Positions 42,078 through 52,303 are shown, counted from the first letter of the stretch. The stretch: 64,000 nt of DNA from Exiguobacterium sp. KRL4 (GCF_001870785.1 NZ_MOLV01000007.1:62001-126000), one strand, 5' to 3'. Notes: generated from the sequence alone by a model not told the origin. A program made the numbers and translations.

Positions 42078-42854
42078 ATGGAACTCGGTTTTATCATAAC
42101 AATTTTTTTGATTGGATTCGTCGGATCATATATTTCAGGAATGCTCGGAATTGGCGGCTCGATCATCAAATATCCGATGTTGTTATACATTCCGCCACTA
42201 CTCGGATTTGCCGCATTTTCTGCCCATGAAGTCGCCGGAATCAGTGCCATTCAAGTCTTTTTTGCGACCATCGGTGGCGTATGGGCCTATCGAAAAGGTG
42301 GCTATCTCAATAAGTCACTGATTGTGAGTATGGGTGGTGCGATTTTGATTGGGAGTTTCCTTGGCGCCTATGGTTCAAACGTCTTAGCAGAAGATACCAT
42401 CAACCTCGTCTACGGAATACTCGCTTTAACGGCAGCTGTCATGATGTTCGTACCGAAAAAAGGACTGGATGACATTCCACTGGATCAAGTCCGCTTTAAT
42501 AAAGGCATTGCTGCCAGTACGGCGTTCGTCGTCGGAGTGGGGGCTGGAATCGTTGGTGCAGCGGGTGCTTTCTTACTCGTGCCCATCATGCTCGTCGTCT
42601 TGAAAATTCCGACCCGGATGACGATTGCTTCTTCGCTCGCCATCACGTTCATCTCGTCGATTGGCGCTACTGTCGGAAAGATTACGACGGGGCAAGTTGA
42701 TTGGGGACCGGCAACGATCATGGTCGTCGCCAGCCTGATTGCGGCACCACTCGGCGCAATTGCCGGGAAAAAGATGAATACAAAAGTCCTGCAAATCATT
42801 CTTGCGGTTTTAATCTTAGCGACAGCGATCAAAATTTGGATTGATATCTTGTAA
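42078..42854 (+). CDS. TauE/SafE (TSUP) exporter of the persulfide operon (YrkJ-like)
   Basis: 258 residues from the ATG at 42078, eight bases after AAAGGAG. Eight hydrophobic segments with duplicated [13 protein letters not shown] and [13 protein letters not shown] motifs mark the TSUP family. At the end of the sulfur operon it most likely exports sulfite or thiosulfate made by the dioxygenase. Confidence 0.92.
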   Translation: MELGFIITIFLIGFVGSYISGMLGIGGSIIKYPMLLYIPPLLGFAAFSAHEVAGISAIQVFFATIGGVWAYRKGGYLNKSLIVSMGGAILIGSFLGAYGSNVLAEDTINLVYGILALTAAVMMFVPKKGLDDIPLDQVRFNKGIAASTAFVVGVGAGIVGAAGAFLLVPIMLVVLKIPTRMTIASSLAITFISSIGATVGKITTGQVDWGPATIMVVASLIAAPLGAIAGKKMNTKVLQIILAVLILATAIKIWIDIL

Positions 42855-42863
42855 AAGAACATC

Positions 42864-43075
42864 AAAGGGCTGACTCAAAAAAGAATCACTCGTTCTTTCA
42901 CGCCCTTTCCTCAGGCGAGACACAAGCCAGTTTTCCTGCCTCGTTCAGGCAGGAAAGCGGGTCTCGTTTGTCTCTGACAGCGCAAGTCGTCTTGCGCTTT
43001 TTGCTGTAGGAGTAGCGTAAAAAGAGTGATTCTTTTCTTTAGAGAGACTGACTTTTGAGTCAGGCTCTTTTTTTG
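42864..43075. repeat. Nested inverted-repeat element, MITE-like or structured RNA
   Basis: About 210 bases without a coding frame, built of nested arms. Outer: CTGACTCAAAA (42870-42880) with TTTTGAGTCAG (43053-43063). Next: AAAAGAATCACTC (42879-42891) with GAGTGATTCTTTT (43024-43036). Inner: CGAGAC with GTCTCG enclosing the hairpin TTTCCTGCCT/AGGCAGGAAA (42932-42956), and then AGCGCAAG/CTTGCGCT (42979-42998). The 3' end also forms a local terminator hairpin CTGAC/GTCAG followed by seven T. It lies between convergent genes. It could be a miniature transposable element, a repeat family of this genus, or a compound terminator. Confidence 0.7.
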
Positions 43076-43080
43076 AGGAG

Positions 43081-43467
43081 TTACAAACGACTCTTTTCAA
43101 TGACGTCGACGAGTTGCTGTTCGACATCCTGTGCGACTTGTTTTAACTCGTCTTCTTCAACTAGACCAATCAGTGCCGTTGGACGCGGCATTCCGATCTT
43201 CGTTTGTCCGTTTTCCGTATACACAGCAAGCTTACACGGTAAAAAGTAACCGGCACGCCGTTCAGCCGACAGGACACGGTGGGCTTCTTTCGGATTGCAG
43301 ACTTCAAGGATATGATACTGGTCGTCAAACGGTAACTCTTTTTCGGCAAACTTCTTCGCTAAATCAAACTCCCATAAGACGCCAAATGACACCTGACTGA
43401 GTTCTGCTTTTAAGCGTTCGATTGTTTCTTCTGTTGAGTAGTTAGACGTGACGGTATAATCAAACAT
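43081..43467 (-). CDS. DUF302 family protein
   Basis: 128 residues. The sequence has the DUF302 outline: an N-terminal YTVTSNYSTEETIERLKAELSQ, the central FGVLWEFDLAKKF and KELPFDDQYHILEVCNPKEAHRVL, and a second conserved Cys in FLPCKLAVYT. Members bind haem or metal in some bacteria and often lie near sulfur-oxidation genes, as here. Biochemical role unknown. Confidence 0.9.
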   Translation of the reverse strand: MFDYTVTSNYSTEETIERLKAELSQVSFGVLWEFDLAKKFAEKELPFDDQYHILEVCNPKEAHRVLSAERRAGYFLPCKLAVYTENGQTKIGMPRPTALIGLVEEDELKQVAQDVEQQLVDVIEKSRL

Positions 43468-43653
43468 AAATACCCCTCCTGGTTTTTTAGTGTCTTAGAT
43501 GTATTTCCCTCTTTCAATAGGATGAATCGTATTTTTTGAATGTGCCAAACGAAGACGGACCGGGCGACAAACTGTGTGAAATCAAGGTACATTAGAAAAA
43601 AGACATCTGCCCGCGGGTGAACGTCGTAAGCTTAAAAAAGGAGGCGGAGGGAG

Positions 43654-44754
43654 ATGAAGAAACGGATGTTGACGATTCTTTCGGTCGTAGCATTGATTGC
43701 GATTATGATTGGTGGCTACTTTATCTTTCAGCAGCAACAGGCAAAATCGAGCGGAAGCAAAGAGTTATCGTATACAAAAGAAGAAACGGCAATTCTTGCC
43801 GGAGGATGTTTCTGGTGCATGGAGCCGCCGTTTGAAGAGTTAAAAGGGGTCAAATCGGTCATTTCCGGTTACACCGGTGGAGATCTTGAAAATCCGACGT
43901 ACAACCAGGTATCGGCGGAGACGACCGGTCATCGGGAAGCCGTCCTGATCACGTTTGATCCATCGGTCATCTCATACAAACAATTGCTCGATGTTTACTG
44001 GCGTCAAGTCGACCCGACAGATCCGAACGGTCAATTCGTTGACCAGGGCGAATCGTATACAACGGCGATTTTTTATACGGATGCGGAGCAAAAACGGATT
44101 GCAGAACAATCGAAGAAAGATTTGGCAGCAAGCGGCATCTTTGATCAAAAAATCGTCACGCCGTTGATTGAAGCAGGACCGTTTTATGAGGCGGAAGACT
44201 ACCATCAAGATTATTACCTGAAAAGCGAAAAGAAGTATAAATTTTATCGTGCCGCTTCCGGACGGGACGAATTCATTAACAGATATTGGAACGATCAACC
44301 AAAACTTGATTTACCGAAATATACGAAGTTAACCGACGATCAGATTAAAGCAAAGCTGACGGATATTCAATATAAGGTCACCCAAGAAGATGGAACGGAA
44401 CCAGCTTTTGATAATCCGTACCATGATTTGAAGGCCGACGGAATCTACGTTGATTTGATTTCTGGTGAGCCGTTATTTTCTTCAAACGATAAATTTGACT
44501 CGAAAACCGGATGGCCAAGCTTCATTCGACCGTTAGAAAAAGGAAATATCATTGAGAAAAGCGATTTTGCATTAGGGATGAAGCGGATGGAAGTCAGAAG
44601 CCGGCACGGGAATGCGCACCTCGGTCATGTCTTTAACGATGGGCCGGAACCAACCGGCTTACGTTATTGCATGAACTCGGCTGCTCTACGATTTATTCCA
44701 AAAGAGGAGTTAAAGAAAGAAGGGTACGAACAATATATTTCTGAATTTAAATAA
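43654..44754 (+). CDS. msrAB: Membrane-anchored methionine sulfoxide reductase MsrA-MsrB fusion
   Basis: 366 residues, AGGCGGAGGG upstream. Residues 1-26 form a signal anchor, so the enzyme faces outside. MsrA follows with the catalytic Cys in [11 protein letters not shown] near residue 52. MsrB is C-terminal with [20 protein letters not shown] and the catalytic Cys in [11 protein letters not shown] near residue 339. The CxxC zinc pair usual in MsrB is absent ([10 protein letters not shown] at the first position), so it is the zinc-free type. It repairs oxidised methionine in extracytoplasmic proteins. Confidence 0.93.
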   Translation: MKKRMLTILSVVALIAIMIGGYFIFQQQQAKSSGSKELSYTKEETAILAGGCFWCMEPPFEELKGVKSVISGYTGGDLENPTYNQVSAETTGHREAVLITFDPSVISYKQLLDVYWRQVDPTDPNGQFVDQGESYTTAIFYTDAEQKRIAEQSKKDLAASGIFDQKIVTPLIEAGPFYEAEDYHQDYYLKSEKKYKFYRAASGRDEFINRYWNDQPKLDLPKYTKLTDDQIKAKLTDIQYKVTQEDGTEPAFDNPYHDLKADGIYVDLISGEPLFSSNDKFDSKTGWPSFIRPLEKGNIIEKSDFALGMKRMEVRSRHGNAHLGHVFNDGPEPTGLRYCMNSAALRFIPKEELKKEGYEQYISEFK

Positions 44755-44768
44755 TCAACCAAACAAAC

Positions 44769-44803
44769 AGACACTTTTCACTTTTGTGGAAGGTGTCTTT
44801 TCT
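44769..44803 (+). terminator. Terminator of msrAB
   Basis: AGACACTTTTCAC pairs over 13 positions, with wobbles, with GTGGAAGGTGTCT around TTTT. Confidence 0.75.
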
Positions 44804-44905
44804 TTCGAAACTGTAAGGTAAATCGTCTGAAAAATAACTATCCATTTTATCCAAATATTGTTTATACTATAAACAATGTATGATCATATCTTGAGGAGGA
44901 ACGTT

Positions 44906-47818
44906 GTGAAAAAACTAACGATTTGGCTCATGCTGAGCTGTTTGATTCTGACACTTGGAATTGGACCTTCAGCGACAAAAACGGCAGCAGCAAGTGCATT
45001 GTCGGAAGCGGTACTATTGAAAGCGGGACAGGAAACCGTCCTTGAGACAGGAACAGCAGAAAAGAATACATACTGGTACAAGGTCGAACATCAAGCAGGA
45101 ATCGAAAAAACAGCGACTCATTTTGAATTGTCGTTTGATACGGATCAGCCGATTGAAGTCACGGCCTATCCAAGTCAGGAAATGGCATCAAAAGATGAGA
45201 CATTTGATCGTTACCGCGGATACGTGGAACCAAACGACAAAGACGTGACAAAACTTGCCGTCCCGTATGCATGGGACGGTCCATACTACGTCAAAGTCGA
45301 CTATTATCCAGAAACTGAAGAAGGTAAAACGACAAAAGCGGCTCACGTCAAGTTGACGTATAACGATGTTACATTGCCTGTCGAATATGAGCCGATCAGC
45401 GATATGAGCTGCATGGCAGAAGAAGCACTCAAACAAACGACGGACGAAAAACCATTGCTTGCATTGATGCACGCGATTCAAAAACAAGTCTTAAGTCAGT
45501 CGGAAGAAGGACGAAGCTTGACGTCGTTGTACTATAAAGCATCGCCATACGTCGTCAAAACACTTTTATTCAATAAAGATAAGCGCACACAAACGTACGA
45601 AGATTTAAAAACGCTGAAACCGGCGATGACAGCACTCGTCAACGGAACAGCATACACGTTAACGAAAACGGATCAAACGGCCATCAATCGATTACATGCA
45701 CTGACGCGTGACGCATCACCAGAAGTCATCGCAACCGAAATCAATCAAGTCGCGAAAAAAGCGAGTATCGAAACCATCAGTGGTTCTGATTTGAGTGAAG
45801 CCTTCAAACCGTTTGGCATCAGTGTCAAATCAGAGGCGAAAACACGTTTCATCGTTAAGTTGAAACCGGGTCAGACACAACGGACGATGAAAATCAACGG
45901 TACGCAAGCGGCAGATGTCGAGAAATTATCACTTGGTAGAACAGGTCAGTTTGTCATCGTCACAGAAGATCCGACGGTCAAAAACCAATCGGCAGCTGTG
46001 CTGAAACAATCATTGAAGAAATCAAGTGCCGTTGAATATGTCGAGGAAATCCAGACATACCGGGCAACGGGCGACATCAACTACAACTACCAATGGTCAC
46101 TCAACCAAAAATCAAATGTCGAACAGTTCCCGAACGCCGGAATCGGCTTTGAGCAATTCGAGAAGTACCGTGCGGGTAAAACATTAGCACCAGTCACGAT
46201 TGCAGTCATCGATACCGGGGTCGATTACCGCCTTAAAGACTTGCAAGGAAAAGTCGATATTGCCCAGGAAAAGAACTATGTCGATGTCAACGGTAACGGA
46301 AATGCGTTGGACGATCACGGTCACGGAACACATGTCTCAGGTGTCATCGCAGCAGCTCTTGAAAATGATTACGGCATTCGTGGAATTCACCAGTCAGCGA
46401 AGATCCTTCCGATCAAAGTCTTGAATGCCAACGGTGAAGGAGAGACTGATGCAATCGCACTCGGAATCAAATATGCAGTCGATCATGGTGCTAAAATCAT
46501 CAATATGAGTCTTGGCGGCGGCGAGAGCCGGACGATGGCTTACATGATGAAATACGCAGCGGATCACGGCGTGACGGTCGTTGCGGCTTCAGGGAACGAA
46601 TATGATATGTCTGTCGGTTTCCCAGCCAGCTCGGAGTATGCGATTTCTGTCGGCGCAACAAATCCGCTCGGCATGGTCGCCGACTATTCGAACTATGGCA
46701 TTGGACTCGACGTCGTCGCACCAGGTTCGAAAATCGCAAGTCTTGTTCCGGACGGCAACACGGTCTACATGGACGGAACAAGTATGGCTTCCCCGCACGT
46801 TGCGGCAGTCGCGGGAATTCTCGCGTCACTTGATTCGAAGTTGACACCAAAACAAATCGAAACCATCTTACGGACAAGCGCAGAACCACTTGCCTTTGAA
46901 AATCCAAACGATTGGTACGATGAAGACGAAGATATGGAAGATGAGTACCCACCAGGATACGAGAAGGAAAGTACACCGGAATTCCCGGCATTCGTCAGTC
47001 CAGTATCCGGATACGGAAAAGTGAATATCACGCGTGCCATTTCACAATTACACTTAAACGGTAAAGTAAATCCGGTTTATGACAACCAACTTGTCGTCAG
47101 CGGTCAAGTCAAATCGGGTACAACAGTAGAAGTCTGGTCGACGAAGAAATTGACTGATACAAAAGATACGTCTAAACGACTAGCGAAGACAACAGCAAAA
47201 TCCGGTAAATACAGTTTGACGATTCCCCGTCAGGAAAAAACAACGGTCTTGACGATCCGTTACGCAAACGGACTTGATGTCACGTCAGAACGGACGGAAG
47301 TCTTACCAGGAAAAGCGCCAGCTGCTCCGAAAGTCGATCGTGTCCTTGCCGGCGCGACAAAAGTGACGGGAACAGCGATCGTGAATGGTAAAATCATAGT
47401 CAAAGACGCAAAAAATAAGGTTGTTGGAACAGGAACAGTTGACAGTAAAGGGAAGTTTACCGTTAAAGTCGCAAAACAAGTAGCGAATGCACGTCTTGCG
47501 GTCACGGTCAAAGATATCGCGAACCGTTCGAGTAAAGCGACCGTCATCACGGTTCTTGCTCCACCAACGGCACCAAAAGTCAATCCGGTGACAGCCGGTG
47601 CGACAAAGGTAACCGGAACGGGTGAAAAGAAAGCACGTGTCTATGTCCAAAACGCAAAGAAAAAAATAATTGGTAAAGGAACGGTCACGTCAAAAGGGAC
47701 GTTCACAGTCAAGATTGCCAAACAAAAAGCAGGAGCAAAGCTCTCTGTGTATGTTGAAAACAGCTTCAAACAAAAAAGTACGAGCACGGTAGTCGTCGTC
47801 AAAAAAGCTAAAAAATAA
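44906..47818 (+). CDS. Large secreted S8 (subtilisin-like) protease with C-terminal Ig-like repeats
   Basis: 970 residues with a GTG start at 44906, six bases after GAGGAGG. A signal peptide ends near residue 31. Residues 35-155 resemble a PPC-type beta domain placed N-terminally. A propeptide-like region follows (RFIVKLKPG near 315). The catalytic triad is Asp in VIDTGVDY (about 435), His in DHGHGTHVSG (about 471) and Ser in GTSMASPHVAA (about 627). An acidic insert (DEDEDMEDEYPPG) follows near 675. The end has two Big-type repeats sharing AGATKVTGT and K.TVKVAK. No LPXTG. It probably degrades or processes proteins at the cell surface. Confidence 0.92.
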   Translation: MKKLTIWLMLSCLILTLGIGPSATKTAAASALSEAVLLKAGQETVLETGTAEKNTYWYKVEHQAGIEKTATHFELSFDTDQPIEVTAYPSQEMASKDETFDRYRGYVEPNDKDVTKLAVPYAWDGPYYVKVDYYPETEEGKTTKAAHVKLTYNDVTLPVEYEPISDMSCMAEEALKQTTDEKPLLALMHAIQKQVLSQSEEGRSLTSLYYKASPYVVKTLLFNKDKRTQTYEDLKTLKPAMTALVNGTAYTLTKTDQTAINRLHALTRDASPEVIATEINQVAKKASIETISGSDLSEAFKPFGISVKSEAKTRFIVKLKPGQTQRTMKINGTQAADVEKLSLGRTGQFVIVTEDPTVKNQSAAVLKQSLKKSSAVEYVEEIQTYRATGDINYNYQWSLNQKSNVEQFPNAGIGFEQFEKYRAGKTLAPVTIAVIDTGVDYRLKDLQGKVDIAQEKNYVDVNGNGNALDDHGHGTHVSGVIAAALENDYGIRGIHQSAKILPIKVLNANGEGETDAIALGIKYAVDHGAKIINMSLGGGESRTMAYMMKYAADHGVTVVAASGNEYDMSVGFPASSEYAISVGATNPLGMVADYSNYGIGLDVVAPGSKIASLVPDGNTVYMDGTSMASPHVAAVAGILASLDSKLTPKQIETILRTSAEPLAFENPNDWYDEDEDMEDEYPPGYEKESTPEFPAFVSPVSGYGKVNITRAISQLHLNGKVNPVYDNQLVVSGQVKSGTTVEVWSTKKLTDTKDTSKRLAKTTAKSGKYSLTIPRQEKTTVLTIRYANGLDVTSERTEVLPGKAPAAPKVDRVLAGATKVTGTAIVNGKIIVKDAKNKVVGTGTVDSKGKFTVKVAKQVANARLAVTVKDIANRSSKATVITVLAPPTAPKVNPVTAGATKVTGTGEKKARVYVQNAKKKIIGKGTVTSKGTFTVKIAKQKAGAKLSVYVENSFKQKSTSTVVVVKKAKK

Positions 47819-47824
47819 GTCTTC

Positions 47825-47870
47825 AAACAAGCCTTTTTCGGGTAAAACGAAAAAGGCTTGTTTTTTTTAG
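47825..47870 (+). terminator. Terminator of the S8 protease gene
   Basis: A 16-base stem, AAACAAGCCTTTTTCG with CGAAAAAGGCTTGTTT, is followed by T residues. Confidence 0.9.
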
Positions 47871-47979
47871 TTAATTATCTTACTTTTAAAGTATTTTTTT
47901 TGAAAATATGCTATTTTTAATTGATTAGACTAATTTTAAAGCAGGCATCATTCGAATCGAATGATGAGGAGGATATTTG

Positions 47980-50517
47980 ATGACTAAATGGATTCGGAGA
48001 CGGATCGGACGGCAACTGTTGGCAGTGTTTTATGTAGTATTGGTTTTGGTCTCGGTTACTTCTTTTTTCGTCTATGATTACATGGAAGAGCGGATCGAAT
48101 TGTCACGAGGAGATCTAGAAGTCATCAGTGAACAAAATCGACGGGCGGATACGTTATGGGACAACTGGCAAACGGTCCAATTTGGTTTACGAGGATTCGT
48201 CATCTTTGGTAATCAGGAACGTTTTGATGAAATCCAGGAACTTCGAACCGAAATCAAAAGTGAGACGGATTGGTTTGTACGTAATGCCAAAACCGATGAA
48301 GAGGAAGAATTCGCCGCTCAAATGACGAATTTGTATGACTTGTACTACAGTGCGTTATTCCCACTGACTCAGTCATATGTCAATGAAAAAAAAGCGGGGA
48401 CAATCCGGGAAGACTTTCTAGAAGGTGACAGCTTATTTTCGTTACCAATCGCCGAACGATTAGTCGAGCAGGGACAGCTCAAACAAACGGCAGATGGTTC
48501 AATCGACATCACACCTGACATCGAGAAGGCTTCTTCGGCACTGAATGAGTACCGGAATAATCTGCAACAACAACAAAACGATGCCGTCATGAAACTGCGG
48601 AGTGAAGTCGCCAAAACACAATGGATTTGGATTTCGAGTATTCTTGTGCTGGTCGCGTTCATTTTATTGTTTGTCCATCCGTTCTTGAAGCGAATGACCA
48701 AACAGTTGTTACGTTTGATCGACGATAACCAAAAACTCTCACGCAACGAACCGATTGAGATAGATTTTTCGGAACAGCGGACAGATGAGGTAGGTATGTT
48801 ACGTTCGTCCTTTAATCAGATGGCGATCACGACGAACGCGCATTCAGAAGAGATGCAAGGAAAAAACGAAGAGTTGCAGGCGCAGAGCGAGGAACTACTC
48901 GCCCAGCAGGAAGAACTGCAATCGCAACAGGAAGAACTGGAAGAAGCCTATCAGGCAACTAAACAAAATGAAGAAAAGTTGAAGATGCGCAGTGAACTGA
49001 CGGAAGCACTTGCTGTCCGGGAAACGGTCGAGTCCTATCCAGCAATCGTCCAAAAAATGTTGGATATTACGTCGTCTGAATATGGCGCGTTGTTATTGTA
49101 TGACGACGGCACGTATATCGGGACAACGACGAATGGGATGAAGATTCAGCAGGTTCAAGCGTTGCTGGAAGATGATACGTCTGTATTAAGTCGCATGCGC
49201 TTGGGAACACAAGTCGTCCAATCTGAAAAACGTGTCTCGCGAACGGATGATACGCCGTATAGCTTCAGTACGTATGAGGTGGCACTGCCGATTTATGATC
49301 CGACAACGAACCAGTTGATGGCAGCGATTTATATGGTCCGTTATCAGTCACCGTATCAGTCTCAACAATTAGCCGATATGCGCGATTTCTCGCAACAGAT
49401 GACGTTATCGCTACTCCGGACACGATCGTATGACGAGATGAAGCAGGAGAAGCAAAAAACAGAGCAAGTACTGGATTCGATTCGGGAAGCAATCATTTAT
49501 CTCGAAGATGGAAATGATGAATTGTATGTCAACCGTCCCTTGTTTGAACTCGTGCCGGAACTCCAGTCAGAGTTCACGAAGGATCGTACCTTGTCGTCTG
49601 CAAGTTATGTGATTGAAGTGATGCGAAACATCGTGGATGACACGGATCGCTTTAACGACTACCTGACATTAATTCGTTCGGGTGACGTCTCACCGGATAA
49701 AGTCCAGTTTGATGTCCGGAACAACGCTGCTCATTTAGAAGTGTATGCAGAGCGGATTGATATCGAAGGAGGATGGAAAGGTGTCATCCTCGTGATTCGT
49801 GATATTACCCGGGAAACAGAGGCGGATCGATTAAAAACCGAGCTGGTTTCGACGGTCTCTCATGAACTACGCACACCGCTGTCTTCGATTTATGGATTTA
49901 CGGAACTGATGTTGAATCGTGAGATCGATACGATGAAACAACGAAAGTATTTAGCGACGATTCATACGGAAACGGAACGGTTGTCGAATTTGGTGACCGA
50001 TTTCTTGGATGTTCAGCGGATGCAGTCCGGAGGACAACTGTACCAAATGGCTCATCTTGATTTATATACGATCGTTCAACAAGTCGTTGGCTTATACGAT
50101 GTATCGAATGGACAACATGAGATTCACGTGCAAATGTTAGGTACGGAACGCCCGACAATCATTGGCGACGAAGCGCGCATTAAACAATTGCTGAACAATT
50201 TAGTGAATAACGCAATCAAGTATTCACCAGACGGTGGATTGATTGAAGTCAGCATCGGTACCGATGAGAACGATGCAACGATTCGGATCACGGATCATGG
50301 CATCGGGATTCCGCATTATGCGTTCTCCCAACTGTTTGATAAGTTTTACCGGGTCGATAACTCCGATACACGACGTATCGGTGGGACAGGGCTTGGGTTA
50401 TCCATCTGTAAGGAAATCGTCAAAGAACATGACGGTGTGATTCATGTCGAGTCAAAAGAAGGACAAGGCAGCACCTTCACCGTACAGTTACCGTTACACG
50501 TCATGGAAAATGCTTAA
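47980..50517 (+). CDS. Membrane sensor histidine kinase with HAMP, coiled coil, GAF-like and PAS-like domains
   Basis: 845 residues from the ATG at 47980 (GAGGAGG upstream). Two membrane helices (about 13-35 and 208-230) flank a CHASE3-like helical sensor. A HAMP domain follows, then a Gln/Glu-rich coiled coil (residues 290-330, repeating EELxxQxEEL). Next come a GAF-like domain (about 345-495) and a PAS-like region. The HisKA box is STVSHELRTPLSS near residue 627 and the ATPase has NNAIKYSPDGG and GTGLGLSICKEI. No response regulator is adjacent, so it is an orphan kinase. The signal is unknown. Confidence 0.92.
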   Translation: MTKWIRRRIGRQLLAVFYVVLVLVSVTSFFVYDYMEERIELSRGDLEVISEQNRRADTLWDNWQTVQFGLRGFVIFGNQERFDEIQELRTEIKSETDWFVRNAKTDEEEEFAAQMTNLYDLYYSALFPLTQSYVNEKKAGTIREDFLEGDSLFSLPIAERLVEQGQLKQTADGSIDITPDIEKASSALNEYRNNLQQQQNDAVMKLRSEVAKTQWIWISSILVLVAFILLFVHPFLKRMTKQLLRLIDDNQKLSRNEPIEIDFSEQRTDEVGMLRSSFNQMAITTNAHSEEMQGKNEELQAQSEELLAQQEELQSQQEELEEAYQATKQNEEKLKMRSELTEALAVRETVESYPAIVQKMLDITSSEYGALLLYDDGTYIGTTTNGMKIQQVQALLEDDTSVLSRMRLGTQVVQSEKRVSRTDDTPYSFSTYEVALPIYDPTTNQLMAAIYMVRYQSPYQSQQLADMRDFSQQMTLSLLRTRSYDEMKQEKQKTEQVLDSIREAIIYLEDGNDELYVNRPLFELVPELQSEFTKDRTLSSASYVIEVMRNIVDDTDRFNDYLTLIRSGDVSPDKVQFDVRNNAAHLEVYAERIDIEGGWKGVILVIRDITRETEADRLKTELVSTVSHELRTPLSSIYGFTELMLNREIDTMKQRKYLATIHTETERLSNLVTDFLDVQRMQSGGQLYQMAHLDLYTIVQQVVGLYDVSNGQHEIHVQMLGTERPTIIGDEARIKQLLNNLVNNAIKYSPDGGLIEVSIGTDENDATIRITDHGIGIPHYAFSQLFDKFYRVDNSDTRRIGGTGLGLSICKEIVKEHDGVIHVESKEGQGSTFTVQLPLHVMENA

Positions 50518-50722
50518 TCCAAACAGGTATCGGCTTGCTACGGCAAACGGTATCTGTTTTTGCCGTTGGATGCTTGATTTCGGATGTGATCATCAAGGAA
50601 GCGAAAAGCAGGACATGTAAAGAATATTCAAATATAATGAAAAGATAGTAAAAAAACAGAGTGACTTGCCGATAAACATATAGGACAAACGAACTAGACA
50701 AAAAAAGGAGAGGGTGTGAACG

Positions 50723-52243
50723 GTGTATAAACTAATCTATGCAGTCATCGGTGGATGGATTCTGTCGCACACGTTGTGGTTAGGCATCGTTGGTACATCC
50801 TCCGACCTTTCAAAAATAGGAAACAGTCTTTTTATGATTGTTGGAACCCTTTTATCGATCGGCCTGTTGATTTTGGCGATTCGTCGTCATCCAAATCGTC
50901 CGTTTACACGGCGGTTATTTTTATTGCTGCTGTTCGGAAACATCTCACTGGCAATTGGAGAAATGGCTCAATTGATCCTGGATACCTTGCAATTAAAACG
51001 AGTCGGACCGTTTGACGGAATTGATTTGGTTTTCAGCATGCAAATTGGATTTTATTTGCTGGCGTTTTGTTATTTCTTAATCAGTCGCCGGGCACACGTC
51101 AATCTTCGGTTCTTTTTATTTGATGAGTTGATCATTTTGATTGTCACAGGGGCAATCTCTTGGCATTATCTCGTCACCCCGTACCTGGAGCAGGCAAGTT
51201 TATTCAGTTTCGAGACATTGTTATTGTTACGTTATCCCCTTGGAGATTTATTATTGCTCGGCGGGATGCTGATCTTATTTTTTGGGGTCATGAAGCGTGG
51301 GAATAGTATTCCTCTGTTGATGATTTTAATAGGATTTCATCTGCAGCTTTTCGCCGATCTGTTATATGTTGCGCTTTACCGAGCTGATTTTCCGGTTTCG
51401 GTCATGTGGCTTGATCCGATTTGGTTAGCCACGGTCTTGTTGATTGGAGGCGCAGCGATTTTATTTGATGTGGATGAACGGCCACTCGACTTGAAAATCA
51501 ACCGCCAGATTCTTGATGGGATCCGCTTGGTCACACCCTACATCTTTTTATTGATTTTATTTGTGACGATGGCACGGCAAGCCGTCAGTTGGAATGGCTT
51601 GACGATTGGTCTGATGATTGCGATTCCGCTGTTGATTTCACGGCAAATCCGGATCGTGATGGAGAACCAACGGCTGCGTGAGAATCTTGAGGCGAAGGTC
51701 GATGAGCGGACGGCGGCGCTTGAACAAGCGCTTGAAGAGATGGAGCATATGGCCTACCATGATGCCTTGACCAATCTGCCAAATCGTTATTTGTTTGCAC
51801 GTCTGTTTAAAGAAGAATTGCGCCGAGCAGAAATTCATCAACGGTTCGTCGGTTTGTATTTTATTGATATTGATCACTTTAAACAAGTAAACGATACGTA
51901 CGGTCACCAAATCGGCGATCAGCTGATCATCGATATTGCAAATCGTCTAGAAAAAAGGTTACCCCATAATACGGTCATCTCCCGACAAGGTGGGGATGAG
52001 TTCGTTGTCTTGTTATTTGATGTCAAAGACGAGTCGGACATTGAAGACTGTGGACAACAGCTGATTGATTTGTTTGAACGTCCGTTTATTCTTCACGCGA
52101 CACCGGTTTTCATGACGGCGAGTATCGGGGGAGCGATTTATCCGACACATGCAACGTCACGCAGTGCATTGATTGAACGTGCAGATATCGCGATGTACGA
52201 AGCAAAACGGCGTGGGAAAAATCAGTTTCATGTCGAAGTTTGA
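50723..52243 (+). CDS. Membrane diguanylate cyclase (GGDEF)
   Basis: 506 residues with a GTG start at 50723 after AAAGGAGAGGG. About nine membrane helices form an integral sensor (residues 1-310). A short coiled coil (VDERTAALEQALEEMEHMA) leads into a GGDEF domain with the intact active site RQGGDEFVVLL near residue 423 and YFIDIDHFKQVNDTYGH for metal and GTP. The RxxD inhibitory site five residues upstream is not seen. It should make cyclic di-GMP. It follows the histidine kinase on the same strand, and they may form one signalling module. Confidence 0.92.
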   Translation: MYKLIYAVIGGWILSHTLWLGIVGTSSDLSKIGNSLFMIVGTLLSIGLLILAIRRHPNRPFTRRLFLLLLFGNISLAIGEMAQLILDTLQLKRVGPFDGIDLVFSMQIGFYLLAFCYFLISRRAHVNLRFFLFDELIILIVTGAISWHYLVTPYLEQASLFSFETLLLLRYPLGDLLLLGGMLILFFGVMKRGNSIPLLMILIGFHLQLFADLLYVALYRADFPVSVMWLDPIWLATVLLIGGAAILFDVDERPLDLKINRQILDGIRLVTPYIFLLILFVTMARQAVSWNGLTIGLMIAIPLLISRQIRIVMENQRLRENLEAKVDERTAALEQALEEMEHMAYHDALTNLPNRYLFARLFKEELRRAEIHQRFVGLYFIDIDHFKQVNDTYGHQIGDQLIIDIANRLEKRLPHNTVISRQGGDEFVVLLFDVKDESDIEDCGQQLIDLFERPFILHATPVFMTASIGGAIYPTHATSRSALIERADIAMYEAKRRGKNQFHVEV

Positions 52244-52256
52244 AGGGTGATGAAAT

Positions 52257-52303
52257 GAAAGAGGAGCTGCGCCGTAAATAGGCATGCTCCTCTTTTTTTG
52301 AGA
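52257..52303. terminator. Bidirectional terminator
   Basis: AGAGGAGC pairs with GCTCCTCT around a long loop, followed by T residues, between convergent genes. Confidence 0.75.
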
